Shown here piece by piece: positions 1 through 5,790 of a stretch of 6,300 nucleotides of DNA. Location: contig JADLFM010000114.1 of assembly GCA_020845495.1 (NCBI GenBank), positions 1 through 6,300 on the forward strand. The letters are read 5' to 3'. The translations under genes were made by a program, and so were the position numbers. The stretch's first letter is position 1. Each line of letters begins with the position of its first letter. The DNA is from Chloroflexota bacterium. GTDB taxonomy: Bacteria; Chloroflexota; UBA6077; JACCZL01. The notes beneath the pieces were generated by a model, which saw only the letters and a program-made list of their open reading frames with translations, was not told where the DNA came from and ran no database searches.

Positions 1-138
1 GTGGCGGCGGCAGCGTTCGTCACCTGGCTGCTTGGCGAAGAGGCCCAGTGGCTGATCGCCGACTTCGGCGTGGCCCGGAACGGGCAGCCGCACTTCGTCC
101 CCCGGGCGCCGGGCTGGTCGCGCACCCCGACCGCCTAG
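1..138 (+). CDS. C-terminal end of a tungstate/molybdate ABC transporter substrate-binding protein (TupA-like), 5' partial
   Basis: Frame 1 is open from the window edge to a TAG at 136-138, giving 45 residues. The stretch FVTWLLGEEAQWLIADFGV followed by ARNGQPHFVP resembles the C-terminus of extracellular solute-binding proteins of the tungstate-binding TupA type, whose last helix and strand read roughly FxxWLxSxEGQxLIxxFGVxxxGQPLFxP. Such proteins capture oxyanions outside the membrane and pass them to a permease-ATPase pair; that role is family knowledge, not visible here. The last residues (APGWSRTPTA) look like an unconserved tail. The next gene is ModA, another oxyanion-binding protein, so two binding proteins sit side by side. 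Which metal is bound cannot be told from this fragment. The N-terminus, signal peptide and ligand residues lie outside the window. Confidence 0.6.
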   Translation: MAAAAFVTWLLGEEAQWLIADFGVARNGQPHFVPRAPGWSRTPTA

Positions 139-258
139 ATTGGACGCCAGCCGCAAGGCCCATGAGGTCGTCGCCACCCGGCCATGACCCTCGCTCGTTC
201 GGATCCATCCGTCAGCGTGCGCCCATCGCATCACTCAGCCCACGTCTCCGGAACCTCA

Positions 259-265
259 GAAGGAG
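259..265 (+). promoter_or_regulatory. Ribosome binding site deciding the modA start
   Basis: The sequence GAAGGAG ends five bases before GTG at 271. The in-frame ATG at 184 has no comparable site, and starting there would put 29 polar residues in front of the signal peptide. The GTG at 271 is therefore preferred. Confidence 0.75.
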
Positions 266-270
266 AACTC

Positions 271-1152
271 GTGAAACTCACCCGCTCGTCGTTCGGCCCG
301 CTTGCGCTGGGCCTTGCCCTCGCGCTGGCGGTCCTGGCGCCGCTCGCCGTGCCGGCAACGACTGCGCCGGTCCAGCAAGCCACCCTGACCGTCTTCGCCG
401 CCTCTTCGCTGACCGATGCGTTCAAGGAACTCGGTACGGTGTTCGAGGCTGAGACCTCGACGCCGGTCACGTTCAACTTTGGCGCCTCAAGCCAGCTCCG
501 GACGCAGCTTCACCAGGGCGCCTCGGCGGATGTCTTCGCCTCGGCGGACCAGACCCAGATGAACAACGCCCGCAACGACGGCTCCATCGCCAGCGCGGAT
601 GTGACGTTCGCCCGCAACCGTCTGGTGCTCATCACGCCGAGGGATAACCCGGCCGGCATCATGAGCGCCGCCGATCTCGCTCGCCCCGGTGTCCGGTTCG
701 TGACGGCCGCCCCTGAGGTGCCGATCGGCGTCTACACCCAGAATATGTTCGACAAGATGAGCCAGATCGACGCGTTTGGCGTGGACTTCAAGGGCCGCGC
801 GAACGCTAACATCGTCTCCCGCGAGCCGAACGTCCGCCAGGTCGTGGCGAAGGTCCAGCTCGGTGAGGCCGACGCCGCTGTCATCTACCTCTCTGACATC
901 ACGCCGTCGAGCGCCCCAGACCTGATGACGATCCCGATCCCCGACGAGCTGAACACGCTGGCGTCCTACCCGATCGCGCTGGTCACCGGCGGCCCGCAGG
1001 CCGAGCTTGGACAGGCGTTCATCGACATGGTGATGTCCCCGGCGGGCCAGGGCGTGCTGAAGCAGTGGAACTTCACCACGGTCGGCCCGACCATGCTGGC
1101 GCCGGCCCCAACATCTGACCGCACCGCCCTGCTCGCCACGAGCGGTCGCTAA
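271..1152 (+). CDS. modA: Molybdate ABC transporter substrate-binding protein ModA
   Basis: Predicted to be the exported receptor that binds molybdate (possibly tungstate) and delivers it to a ModBC importer. The product is 293 residues, close to the usual 250-290. The start at GTG 271 gives a Sec signal peptide: KLTR, then a hydrophobic run of L/A/V at about 10-28 and a small-residue region near 29-36. I see no lipobox cysteine, so it appears not to be lipid-anchored. ModA landmarks follow in order: LTVFAASSLTDAF (39-51), FNFGASSQL (69-77), GASADVFASADQ (83-94), RLVLITP (117-123), VPIGVYT (150-156) and REPNVRQVVAKVQLGEADAA (184-203). The Ser in AASSL and in GASSQ are the usual oxyanion ligands. 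No modB or modC follows; the next gene is a broken molybdoenzyme, so the permease must be elsewhere or beyond the left edge. The family is sure, the exact metal less so. Confidence 0.93.
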   Translation: MKLTRSSFGPLALGLALALAVLAPLAVPATTAPVQQATLTVFAASSLTDAFKELGTVFEAETSTPVTFNFGASSQLRTQLHQGASADVFASADQTQMNNARNDGSIASADVTFARNRLVLITPRDNPAGIMSAADLARPGVRFVTAAPEVPIGVYTQNMFDKMSQIDAFGVDFKGRANANIVSREPNVRQVVAKVQLGEADAAVIYLSDITPSSAPDLMTIPIPDELNTLASYPIALVTGGPQAELGQAFIDMVMSPAGQGVLKQWNFTTVGPTMLAPAPTSDRTALLATSGR

Positions 1153-1172
1153 CGACAGGGAGGAACGTTCGC

Positions 1173-1600
1173 ATGCTGCACCCAGCCGCGATCTGGCGGG
1201 CGCTGCGGGCCGTGGGGATCAAGGGTCTCAGGGTGGGCTGTTAGCGCTCGCCCGCCTCACCCTCGCCGCGTTCACGCTGCCGTCCGCGCCAGTCGCGCAG
1301 GCCCAGGGTGGTATGGCCGACAGGTTCGTGCAGACCGGCCTGATCGAGATACCGAAGACGTTCACTCAGGCTGACCTGGCAGCCTATCCCAGCACGACCC
1401 TGAGCGTGGCGTTTGGGGCCGGGCAGGGATTCCAGACCGGGCGGCACACCGGCGTCCAACTCTGGCACCTGCTCCAGGAAGCGAAGGTCTAACTCGACTT
1501 GGCCCGCAACAGCGACCACCTCCGCAAGTATGTGATGGTGACCGGCAGCGACGGCTCCGCACCGCCATGTCACGGTTGACGCGGACCTCAACGCTTTGCC
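1173..1600 (+). pseudogene. Decayed exported molybdopterin-fold (sulfite oxidase/YedY-like) protein
   Basis: A good ribosome site (GGGAGGAA, 1158-1165) precedes ATG 1173, but that frame ends at TAG 1242-1244 after 23 codons. The coding signal continues in another frame from about 1238: a hydrophobic signal-peptide core (LLALARLTLAAFTLP, then an AQA cleavage-like site), then IEIPKTFTQADLAAYPSTTL, QTGRHTGVQLWHLLQEAKV, an in-frame TAA at 1490-1492, then LDLARNSDHLRKYVMVTGSDG. A stop at 1577-1579 ends this frame, and the adjacent frame reads HVTVDADLNAL before the signal vanishes. The pattern (short 'tftlaDLaalP', 'yTGvxLwdLL', 'RKYVVATGSDGY') is typical of small secreted proteins of the oxidoreductase molybdopterin-binding domain (PF00174-like). 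The C-terminal strand is missing. At least one frameshift, one nonsense codon and a truncation make this a pseudogene. The position 20 bp behind modA suggests the two once formed an operon. Confidence 0.75.
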
Positions 1601-2046
1601 CTGCCGTCACCTCCTGGAGCACCTGCAGGTGGAGCAGTCCCGCCGTGCGATGACGGCGTAGCCGCCCACGCCCGAGCGCCGGGCCGGCGGCAAGTCCACG
1701 CACGATGCCACGCTCTCGGCAGTTCCATGCTCCAGCGGCAATGAAACATCGACATGGCCGAGATCGCGGAGTTTCGGAGCGACTTCGCGCATGGACAATG
1801 GCATGCTCGCGTGCGCCTTCTCGCCCGGCAGGCCGCTCGATCCGGGCCAGGTCGCGCGGTCTCACTGGCGGTCCAGGCGGCCACGGGGCTGCTGGCGAGG
1901 AGCTCAAGGCAGACGTGACCCGTGACGAGATTTACGAATCCGGCAGTGAGGCGCTCCATCCAGTCGGCGAAACTCGCCGGCCGCTGGCCCGATCCTGCGG
2001 AGTCGATCAGCGCTTGAGGCTGCGTCTCGTTCATCAGGGCATTCAT
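1588..2046 (-). other. Region without a recognisable gene; weak minus-strand open frame of doubtful reality
   Basis: Between the pseudogene and the palindromic repeat I recognise no protein family on either strand. The least unconvincing candidate is a minus-strand frame starting at ATG 2044-2046 (ribosome-site-like ACAGGA upstream), which begins MNALMNETQPQALIDSAGSG and continues SFADWMERLTAGFVNLVTGH. After about 50 residues it turns into Arg/Cys/Ser-rich sequence typical of out-of-frame high-GC DNA. A second minus frame (about 1804 down to 1700) then gives protein-like text, REVAPKLRDLGHVDVSLPLEH. This would fit a short minus-strand gene broken by frameshifts, but chance open frames are common at this GC content and I cannot name a function. 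Confidence 0.2.
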
Positions 2047-2131
2047 TCCTGTCGTAGGCTTACGCCCGACCGGATGGCCCCTCGCGAGCTAAACCAAAGC
2101 TCCGGTGAAAACCGCAGCGCGAGCACCACCG

Positions 2132-2233
2132 GGATCCCCCTCCCCCAGCGCCTCCCCCGTGCGCGGGAGCGGGGAGGCAGGGTAGAGAACTCCCCTCGCC
2201 CGCGCACGGGGGAGGGGCTGGGGCTGGGGATCC
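2132..2233. repeat. 102-bp imperfect palindrome, GC-rich intergenic repeat element
   Basis: Both ends carry GGATCC (2132-2137 and 2228-2233). The left arm, about 2132-2175, is the imperfect reverse complement of the right arm, about 2191-2233, with a roughly 15-base loop. The inner core is perfect over 17 bases: cctcccccgtgcgcggg at 2151-2167 pairs with 2199-2215. Such G/C-block palindromes look like dispersed intergenic elements (REP/MITE-like) seen in high-GC genomes; that it is dispersed in this genome is an inference. It lies in a non-coding gap and has no T-run on either side, so it is not a classical terminator, although the RNA hairpin would be very stable. Confidence 0.85.
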
Positions 2234-2286
2234 TCTCAGCGCCGGCATGAGGATCTCACTCTGGTGGTCGTTTAGTATTCAAGTGT

Positions 2287-2311
2287 TGACGCGATGCGGA
2301 CACCTGCGTCA
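2287..2311. promoter_or_regulatory. Possible operator: TGACGC-N13-GCGTCA inverted repeat upstream of the 2370 gene
   Basis: TGACGC (2287-2292) and GCGTCA (2306-2311) are perfect inverted copies with centres about two helical turns apart, 59 bp before the start of the molybdopterin-fold gene. This spacing suits a dimeric DNA-binding regulator. I find no convincing -10 box at the right distance from the overlapping TTGACG, so a promoter is not called. Chance occurrence of a 6-base inverted pair is quite possible. Confidence 0.25.
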
Positions 2312-2355
2312 CAGCCCTATGGGGTTAACATGACAGTGAGCCATACAGGCGGAGA

Positions 2356-2364
2356 GCGAGGAGG
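2356..2364 (+). promoter_or_regulatory. Strong ribosome binding site for the molybdopterin-fold gene
   Basis: GCGAGGAGG lies five bases before ATG 2370 and closely matches the anti-Shine-Dalgarno complement. It fixes the start at 2370 and suggests efficient translation. Confidence 0.8.
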
Positions 2365-2369
2365 TTTCC

Positions 2370-2879
2370 ATGTCCCGTGAGACGGTGCACGAGTCCTTAC
2401 CCACTCATCCCGTGCCGTCAGATCGCCGCGCACTGGCGGAGACCCCGGCACTTCAGATCACGGGGCTTGTCGCGCAGCCGCTCCTGGTCACATCGGCCGA
2501 CCTGGAAGTGCTCACGCGGGTCGATCTCGCGGATGACTTCGCCTGCGAGGAGGGCTGGTCGGTGCCGGGGCTGCGCTGGCAAGGGGTCCGGCTGGCCGAC
2601 GTCCTGATGCTCGCGCAGCCGGACCCATCTGCGCGCTTCGTACGGGTCTGCTCCGGCGAGTATGCGGTCCCCTTGCCGCTCCCCGAGGCCGAGCGTGCGG
2701 TCCTGTGCGACCAGTTGAACGGTCGGTCGCTGCCAGTCGAGCACGGTGCCCCCTGGCGCCTGGTCGTCCCCGGCGGTGTCTGCCACACCAGCGTGAAGTG
2801 GGTTGACCGGCTGGAGGTCGCCTTGGAGGCCGGTGACAACAGCGGCCAGCGCATCGCTCTCGCCCGCATCGAGCGGTGA
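2370..2879 (+). CDS. Compact molybdopterin-dependent oxidoreductase-domain protein (sulfite oxidase/YedY-like)
   Basis: The product is a 169-residue protein that consists of little more than one Moco-binding SUOX-fold domain (PF00174-type). Visible landmarks: ITGLVAQPLLVTSADLEVL (30-48, domain entry), FACEEGWSVPGLRWQGVRL (57-75) and HGAPWRLVVPG (125-135), ending in VKWVDRLEVAL. Cys59 in CEEGWS aligns with the cysteine that ligates molybdenum in sulfite oxidase, nitrate reductase and MsrP/YedY. No signal peptide, Tat motif, haem domain or Mo-Co dimerisation domain is present, so it is probably cytoplasmic and half the size of MsrP (about 300). The substrate cannot be told; electrons would need a separate partner. 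Small members of this family often sit near xanthine-dehydrogenase-type or other molybdoenzyme genes, and here a broken one of those begins at its stop codon. The gene looks intact and well-initiated. Whether it still functions without a partner is open. Confidence 0.82.
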   Translation: MSRETVHESLPTHPVPSDRRALAETPALQITGLVAQPLLVTSADLEVLTRVDLADDFACEEGWSVPGLRWQGVRLADVLMLAQPDPSARFVRVCSGEYAVPLPLPEAERAVLCDQLNGRSLPVEHGAPWRLVVPGGVCHTSVKWVDRLEVALEAGDNSGQRIALARIER

Positions 2880-3552
2880 CCGGCGGGACGGCCGTGCTGG
2901 CCGCCGCGAGGGACGCTCGACAGAAGACGTTGAAGCTGCGGACGGCGAGTTCGAAGCGGCCGTCAAAGCCCCCGACATTGAGGGCGACGCGGTGGCGGCG
3001 ACGGGCGTCCCCTGTAAGTCGATCTCGCTCCAGGCCATTGCCAAGAAGATGACGGCGATCTCGGGGGCGCTCTGGCCGATCATCGGACTGGGGCAGCCGG
3101 AGTCTCGCGGCTAGTGCCCGCGTCCGCTGCCGAGTTGGCTCGGATCGAGATCGACCTGGACACCGGCCAGAACACGCTGCACAACTTCGTGGTGGTCCAG
3201 GACGTCGGCAAGCTGATCAATCCGCCCGGCGCTGAGGGTCAGCTGCAAGGTGGGGCCGCCCTGAGTCTCGGATGCACCCTGGGGGGGCTGATGTACAACG
3301 ACAAGGGTCGGCTGATGAACCCGAGCCTGCTCGACTATCGCAAGCTGCCGGCGGCCGGTCTGCCGAACATCGAGTGCATCATCGTGGAGGCGCCAGCGGC
3401 GGCCGGACCGACGGGTGCCCGAGGTGTCGGTGAGCCGACGATCGTGCCCGCTCCGGCGGTGTTGGCAAGCGCCGTACACGATGCGATCGGCGTCCGCCTG
3501 GCGACGCTGCCGCTCACGCCGGAGCGGGTGGCGCTGGCATTAAGCGAGTGTA
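2876..3552 (+). pseudogene. Remnant of a xanthine dehydrogenase/CoxL-family molybdenum-binding large subunit (C-terminal part, two frameshifts)
   Basis: Three consecutive frames together spell the C-terminal third of a Moco hydroxylase large subunit. Frame one (from about 2876) gives GGTAVLAAARDARQKTLK. Frame two (about 2935-3090) gives FEAAVKAPDIEGDAV and VPCKSISLQAIAKKM, ending at TAG 3112-3114. Frame three (about 3096 on) gives AAELARIEIDLDTGQ, VQDVGKLINPPGAEGQLQGG, GRLMNPSLLDYR and GARGVGEPTIVPAPAVL. The Glu of GVGEP (codon 3432-3434) corresponds to the catalytic base that activates the Mo-bound hydroxyl in this family. The first half or more, with the rest of the Moco site, is absent, and homology begins exactly where the upstream gene ends, which marks a deletion junction. 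The normal stop after PLTPERVALAL is lost; beyond about 3552 the frame runs on as noise into dhaK. No FAD or 2Fe-2S subunit is nearby. Confidence 0.85.
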
Positions 3553-3595
3553 CGAACGACAACGGACCCACGAACCGTACGAGACCCACTACACT

Positions 3596-3646
3596 AAGGA
3601 GCCGCAAGGAGCCGTGTCGTGCCGCTGGAGCGGTGACCGGCTCTTT
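3596..3646 (+). promoter_or_regulatory. Structured dhaK leader with a direct repeat and alternative hairpins
   Basis: AAGGAGCCG occurs twice, at 3596-3604 and 3606-3614. Both copies are complementary (one G-U pair) to CGGCTCTTT at 3638-3646. Pairing of the second copy closes a stem that encloses a smaller hairpin, CCGCT-GG-AGCGG (3622-3633). Only three T follow the stem, so as a terminator it would be weak. It lies about 100 bp before the dhaK start, in the gap after the xanthine-dehydrogenase remnant, and could be the old terminator of that gene or a leader element of dhaKL. No promoter boxes stand out in this gap. Confidence 0.35.
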
Positions 3647-3745
3647 GCATGTTCGCCATCGATGCGCGTTGCTGGCAGCGTCTCGGAACGCGCTGGCGAC
3701 ATCGACATACGTAGCCGTGCTGGAGATACATCCAGGAGGGGAACG

Positions 3746-4747
3746 ATGCAAAAGCTGCTCAACGATCCGGCCAACTTCGTGGACGAGATGCTCGAAGGCA
3801 TCTTGCTGGCCCACCCGGATCGCCTGCGGGCCGTCGAAGGGGAGCCGCGCGCCATCGTACGGGCGGACGCGCCCCGGCCGGGCAAGGTCGGCATCGCCAC
3901 GGGCGGCGGGTCGGGACACCTGCCGGTCTTCCTGGGATACGTTGGGCGCGGCCTCGCGGACGGCTGCGCCGTCGGCAACGTGTTCGCCTCGCCAAACGCG
4001 GACCAGATGCTCTCGGTCACCAAGGCCATCGACGGTGGGGCCGGCGTGCTTTATCTGTACGGGAACTACGGCGGCGACGTGATGAACTTCGACTTTGCCG
4101 CTGAGATGGCCGCCGCCGAGGGGATCGCTGTCGAGACCGTGCTCGGCGCCGACGACGTCGCGTCAGCACCACCGGAGCGTGGCAGCAGCCGTCGTGGGAT
4201 CGCTGGCATCTTCTTCGGATACAAGGTGGCAGGGGCCTGCGCCGAGGCCGGCGCCGATCTGGCAACCGTCAAGGCCACCGTGGAGAAGGCGTTCGCCCGA
4301 ACCCGCTCGATGGGCGTGGCGCTGGCGCCGTGTACGCTGCCGGCTGTCGGTCATCCGAACTTTGAGGTTCCGGCCGGCCAGATGGAAATCGGTATGGGCA
4401 TCCACGGCGAGCCCGGTGTCTCGCGCGAAGCGATTCGACCTGCCGATGAAGTCGCGGACGAACTTCTGGACCGGATCCTGAACGACCTACAGCCGACGCA
4501 GGGCAGCGACCTGGCGGTCCTGGTCAATGGGCTCGGTGCGACCCCCAAGGAGGAGCTCTACATCGTGTACCGGCGCGTGCACACACGGCTGGCCGAGCGC
4601 GGCCACCGCGTCCACAAGCTGTACATTGGCGAGTACGTGACCTCGCTGGAGATGGCCGGCGCGTCAATCTCGGTCCTGGAGCTTGACAACGAACTGGCGC
4701 GCTTCATCGACGCGCCGGCCGATTCGCCGTTCTTCCTGCAAGCCTGA
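3746..4747 (+). CDS. dhaK: Dihydroxyacetone kinase-family substrate-binding subunit (DhaK/Dak1 domain)
   Basis: The product is a 333-residue DhaK-type protein, which holds the ketone substrate while the partner DhaL supplies the phosphate. The start at ATG 3746 follows the ribosome site CAGGAGGGGAA and gives the usual DhaK N-terminus, MQKLLNDPANFVDEMLEGIL. Landmarks: GGGSGHLP (53-60, with His58), AVGNVFASP (75-83), YLYGNYGGDVMNFD (103-116, with Asp111 the likely acid/base), CTLPA (196-200), EIGMGIHGEPG (214-224, with His220 the residue that forms the covalent hemiaminal with the substrate), LVNGLGATPKEELY (259-272) and GEYVTSLEMAGAS (295-307). The usual GGGSGHEP reads GHLP, as I recall for the family branch that includes erythrulose (tetrulose) kinases; the substrate may therefore be a four-carbon ketose rather than dihydroxyacetone. 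dhaL follows 12 bp later, so this is an operon. The long in-frame extension upstream has no ribosome site and is non-coding. Confidence 0.93.
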   Translation: MQKLLNDPANFVDEMLEGILLAHPDRLRAVEGEPRAIVRADAPRPGKVGIATGGGSGHLPVFLGYVGRGLADGCAVGNVFASPNADQMLSVTKAIDGGAGVLYLYGNYGGDVMNFDFAAEMAAAEGIAVETVLGADDVASAPPERGSSRRGIAGIFFGYKVAGACAEAGADLATVKATVEKAFARTRSMGVALAPCTLPAVGHPNFEVPAGQMEIGMGIHGEPGVSREAIRPADEVADELLDRILNDLQPTQGSDLAVLVNGLGATPKEELYIVYRRVHTRLAERGHRVHKLYIGEYVTSLEMAGASISVLELDNELARFIDAPADSPFFLQA

Positions 4748-4759
4748 GGGGGACGTACG

Positions 4760-5389
4760 ATGAGCGAGCAGGTACTGACGTTTGACCAGTTGCGCGAGGC
4801 GCTCGGCCGCGTGGCCGAGCGCCTCGAGGCGGCGCGCGACGAACTCTGTGCCCTCGACGCCATCGCCGGGGATGGCGATCTCGGCGTGACGATGGCGACG
4901 GGCTTCGCGGCGATCCGGCCGCTGATCGAGACGCCACCGGCCCAGGATGCCGGCCAATTGTTGTCCCAGGTCGCCATGCAGATCGGGCGCGTCGCCCCAT
5001 CGACCATGGGGACGCTGACGGCAACGGCGTTGCTGCGGGCGGGGACCAGGGTGCGCGGTAAGCTCGATCTGGAGGCCACCGATATCGCTGATGCTCTCGA
5101 AGCGGCGGCGCAGGGTATGAAGGACCGTGGCAAGGCCGACGTTGGTCAGCGCACGGCGATTGACGCTCTCGCGCCGGCTGCCGCCGCTGCACGCGAGGCG
5201 GCAACGGCCGGGCAATCGGCAGCCGATGCGTTGACGAAGGCCGCCGATGCTGCCGAGGCCGGAGCCGCCGCAACCGCCGAGATGGAGCCGGTTCACGGAC
5301 GCGCCGGTTGGATCGCTGACCGGGCCAGGGGCCACCGCGACGCTGGCGCGACCGCCTGGGCCACCATTCTGCGAGCACTGGCCGGCTAG
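4760..5389 (+). CDS. dhaL: Dihydroxyacetone kinase-family nucleotide-binding subunit (DhaL/Dak2 domain)
   Basis: This 209-residue Dak2-domain protein is the phosphoryl-transfer partner of the DhaK just upstream. The ribosome site GAGGGGGA (4746-4753) overlaps the dhaK stop. The magnesium/nucleotide site is LDAIAGDGDLGVTM (32-45), with Asp33, Asp38 and Asp40 as the three expected metal ligands. Further blocks are PSTMGTLTATALLRAG (80-95), GKADVGQRTAIDAL (124-137) and GRAGWIADRARGHRDAGA (180-197), matching the GKAxxGDKTxxDxL and GRASYLGERSIGHxDPGA blocks of DhaL. The canonical GDGDHG is GDGDLG and the GGASG nucleotide loop is replaced by PSTMGTL, so it belongs to a divergent branch. In PTS-type systems DhaL keeps its ADP and is recharged by DhaM. 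No dhaM is in the window, so the pair may use ATP by exchange; this is an inference. The residues 138-175 are very Ala-rich. Confidence 0.9.
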   Translation: MSEQVLTFDQLREALGRVAERLEAARDELCALDAIAGDGDLGVTMATGFAAIRPLIETPPAQDAGQLLSQVAMQIGRVAPSTMGTLTATALLRAGTRVRGKLDLEATDIADALEAAAQGMKDRGKADVGQRTAIDALAPAAAAAREAATAGQSAADALTKAADAAEAGAAATAEMEPVHGRAGWIADRARGHRDAGATAWATILRALAG

Positions 5390-5456
5390 GTAAGTCCAAC
5401 CCCAACGACTGCCACGCAATGCTGATGGATGCTGGGGCACGATAGCGTCATGGGCT

Positions 5457-5471
5457 CCCCTCGCGGAGGGG
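5457..5471. other. Short GC hairpin after dhaL
   Basis: CCCCTC-GCG-GAGGGG is a six-pair stem with a three-base loop, 67 bp after the dhaL stop. There is no T-run after it on either strand, so it is at best a weak or Rho-assisted end for the dhaKL transcript. Its right half (GGAGGGG) could also serve as a ribosome site for the small frame at 5478. Confidence 0.3.
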
Positions 5472-5477
5472 ATGCTC

Positions 5478-5579
5478 ATGCCGCGCAAGCGGCCACGCGC
5501 TCCGGAACCGAGCTTAGCGCGGCGTCTGGCGACACGCTGGTTGGCCGCGTTGCCGTGGCAGGTCAGCCCCTCGGAGTGA
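5478..5579 (+). CDS. Possible small basic protein of 33 residues, unrecognised
   Basis: ATG 5478 has a good ribosome-site-like GGAGGGG six bases upstream and opens a 33-codon frame beginning MPRKRPRAPEPSLARRLATR and ending WQVSPSE, with TGA at 5577-5579. It is Arg-rich with a short amphipathic stretch (ARRLATRWLAALPW). I recognise no family. Its end overlaps the tail of the minus-strand aldo/keto reductase fragment by 17 bases. The ribosome site is part of a hairpin, and at this GC content short open frames arise easily, so a chance frame or the head of a truncated gene is as likely as a real microprotein. Confidence 0.2.
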   Translation: MPRKRPRAPEPSLARRLATRWLAALPWQVSPSE

Positions 5580-5790
5580 AGGCGTCAGGATCTGGTCCGG
5601 TCCGCCTGCGCTCGCCTCGATCCAGTCCATCCAGCGACGCCATGTCCTCGCTCGACAGGGCGAAGTCGAAGATGTCCAGGTTCTCCTGCATCCGCTCGCG
5701 ACGCATCGACCTCGGGAAGATGCTGTGGCCGTGCTGGATGTGCCATCGCAGCGTGACCTGGACGGTGGTTTTCTTGTGGGCTGCTTCATA
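5563..5790 (-). pseudogene. C-terminal fragment of an aldo/keto reductase
   Basis: On the minus strand, from the codon after TGA (5791-5793) down to the stop at 5563-5565, 75 residues read as the end of an NADPH-dependent aldo/keto reductase. They include HKKTTVQVTLRWHIQHGHSI, then FPRSMRRERMQENLDIFDFA and LSSEDMASLDGLDRGER, finishing GPDPDAFTPRG. In the family the block QVxLRWxxQxGxxxIPKSxxxxRIxENxxxFDFxLSxEDM carries the Lys/Ser/Arg residues that hold the NADP 2'-phosphate; here the PKS is PRS. A full protein has about 270-280 residues, so roughly 200 N-terminal residues, including the catalytic Asp-Tyr-Lys-His, are missing. The upstream frame is blocked and the preceding DNA encodes a different protein, so this is a deletion remnant and not a start-site problem. 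Confidence 0.85.

Noticed and set aside
184..270. Upstream ATG extending ModA by 29 residues
   Set aside because: It lacks a ribosome site, and it would precede the signal peptide with polar residues. GTG 271 has GAAGGAG at the right distance.
2286..2314. TTGACG as a -35 box for the 2370 gene
   Set aside because: The sequence 17 bp downstream (TCACAG) is not an acceptable -10 box.
2330..2380. 16-codon upstream reading frame overlapping the start of the 2370 gene
   Set aside because: It starts at ATG 2330 without a ribosome site, and such short frames are frequent by chance.
3548..3745. Upstream extension of DhaK by 66 codons
   Set aside because: No ribosome site, no family similarity, and it spans the structured leader. 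ATG 3746 has a strong site and gives the family N-terminus.
3114..4082. A 322-residue plus-strand open frame
   Set aside because: Only the first about 145 codons match the molybdenum hydroxylase C-terminus. The rest is out-of-frame read-through, mostly across dhaK, with Arg/Ser/Cys-rich composition.
5457..5471. dhaKL Rho-independent terminator
   Set aside because: The stem is only six pairs and no T-run follows; it is listed only as a hairpin.
4558..5488. Long minus-strand open frames opposite dhaK and dhaL
   Set aside because: They mirror the codon pattern of the plus-strand genes, have Arg/Ser/Pro-rich composition and match no family I know.
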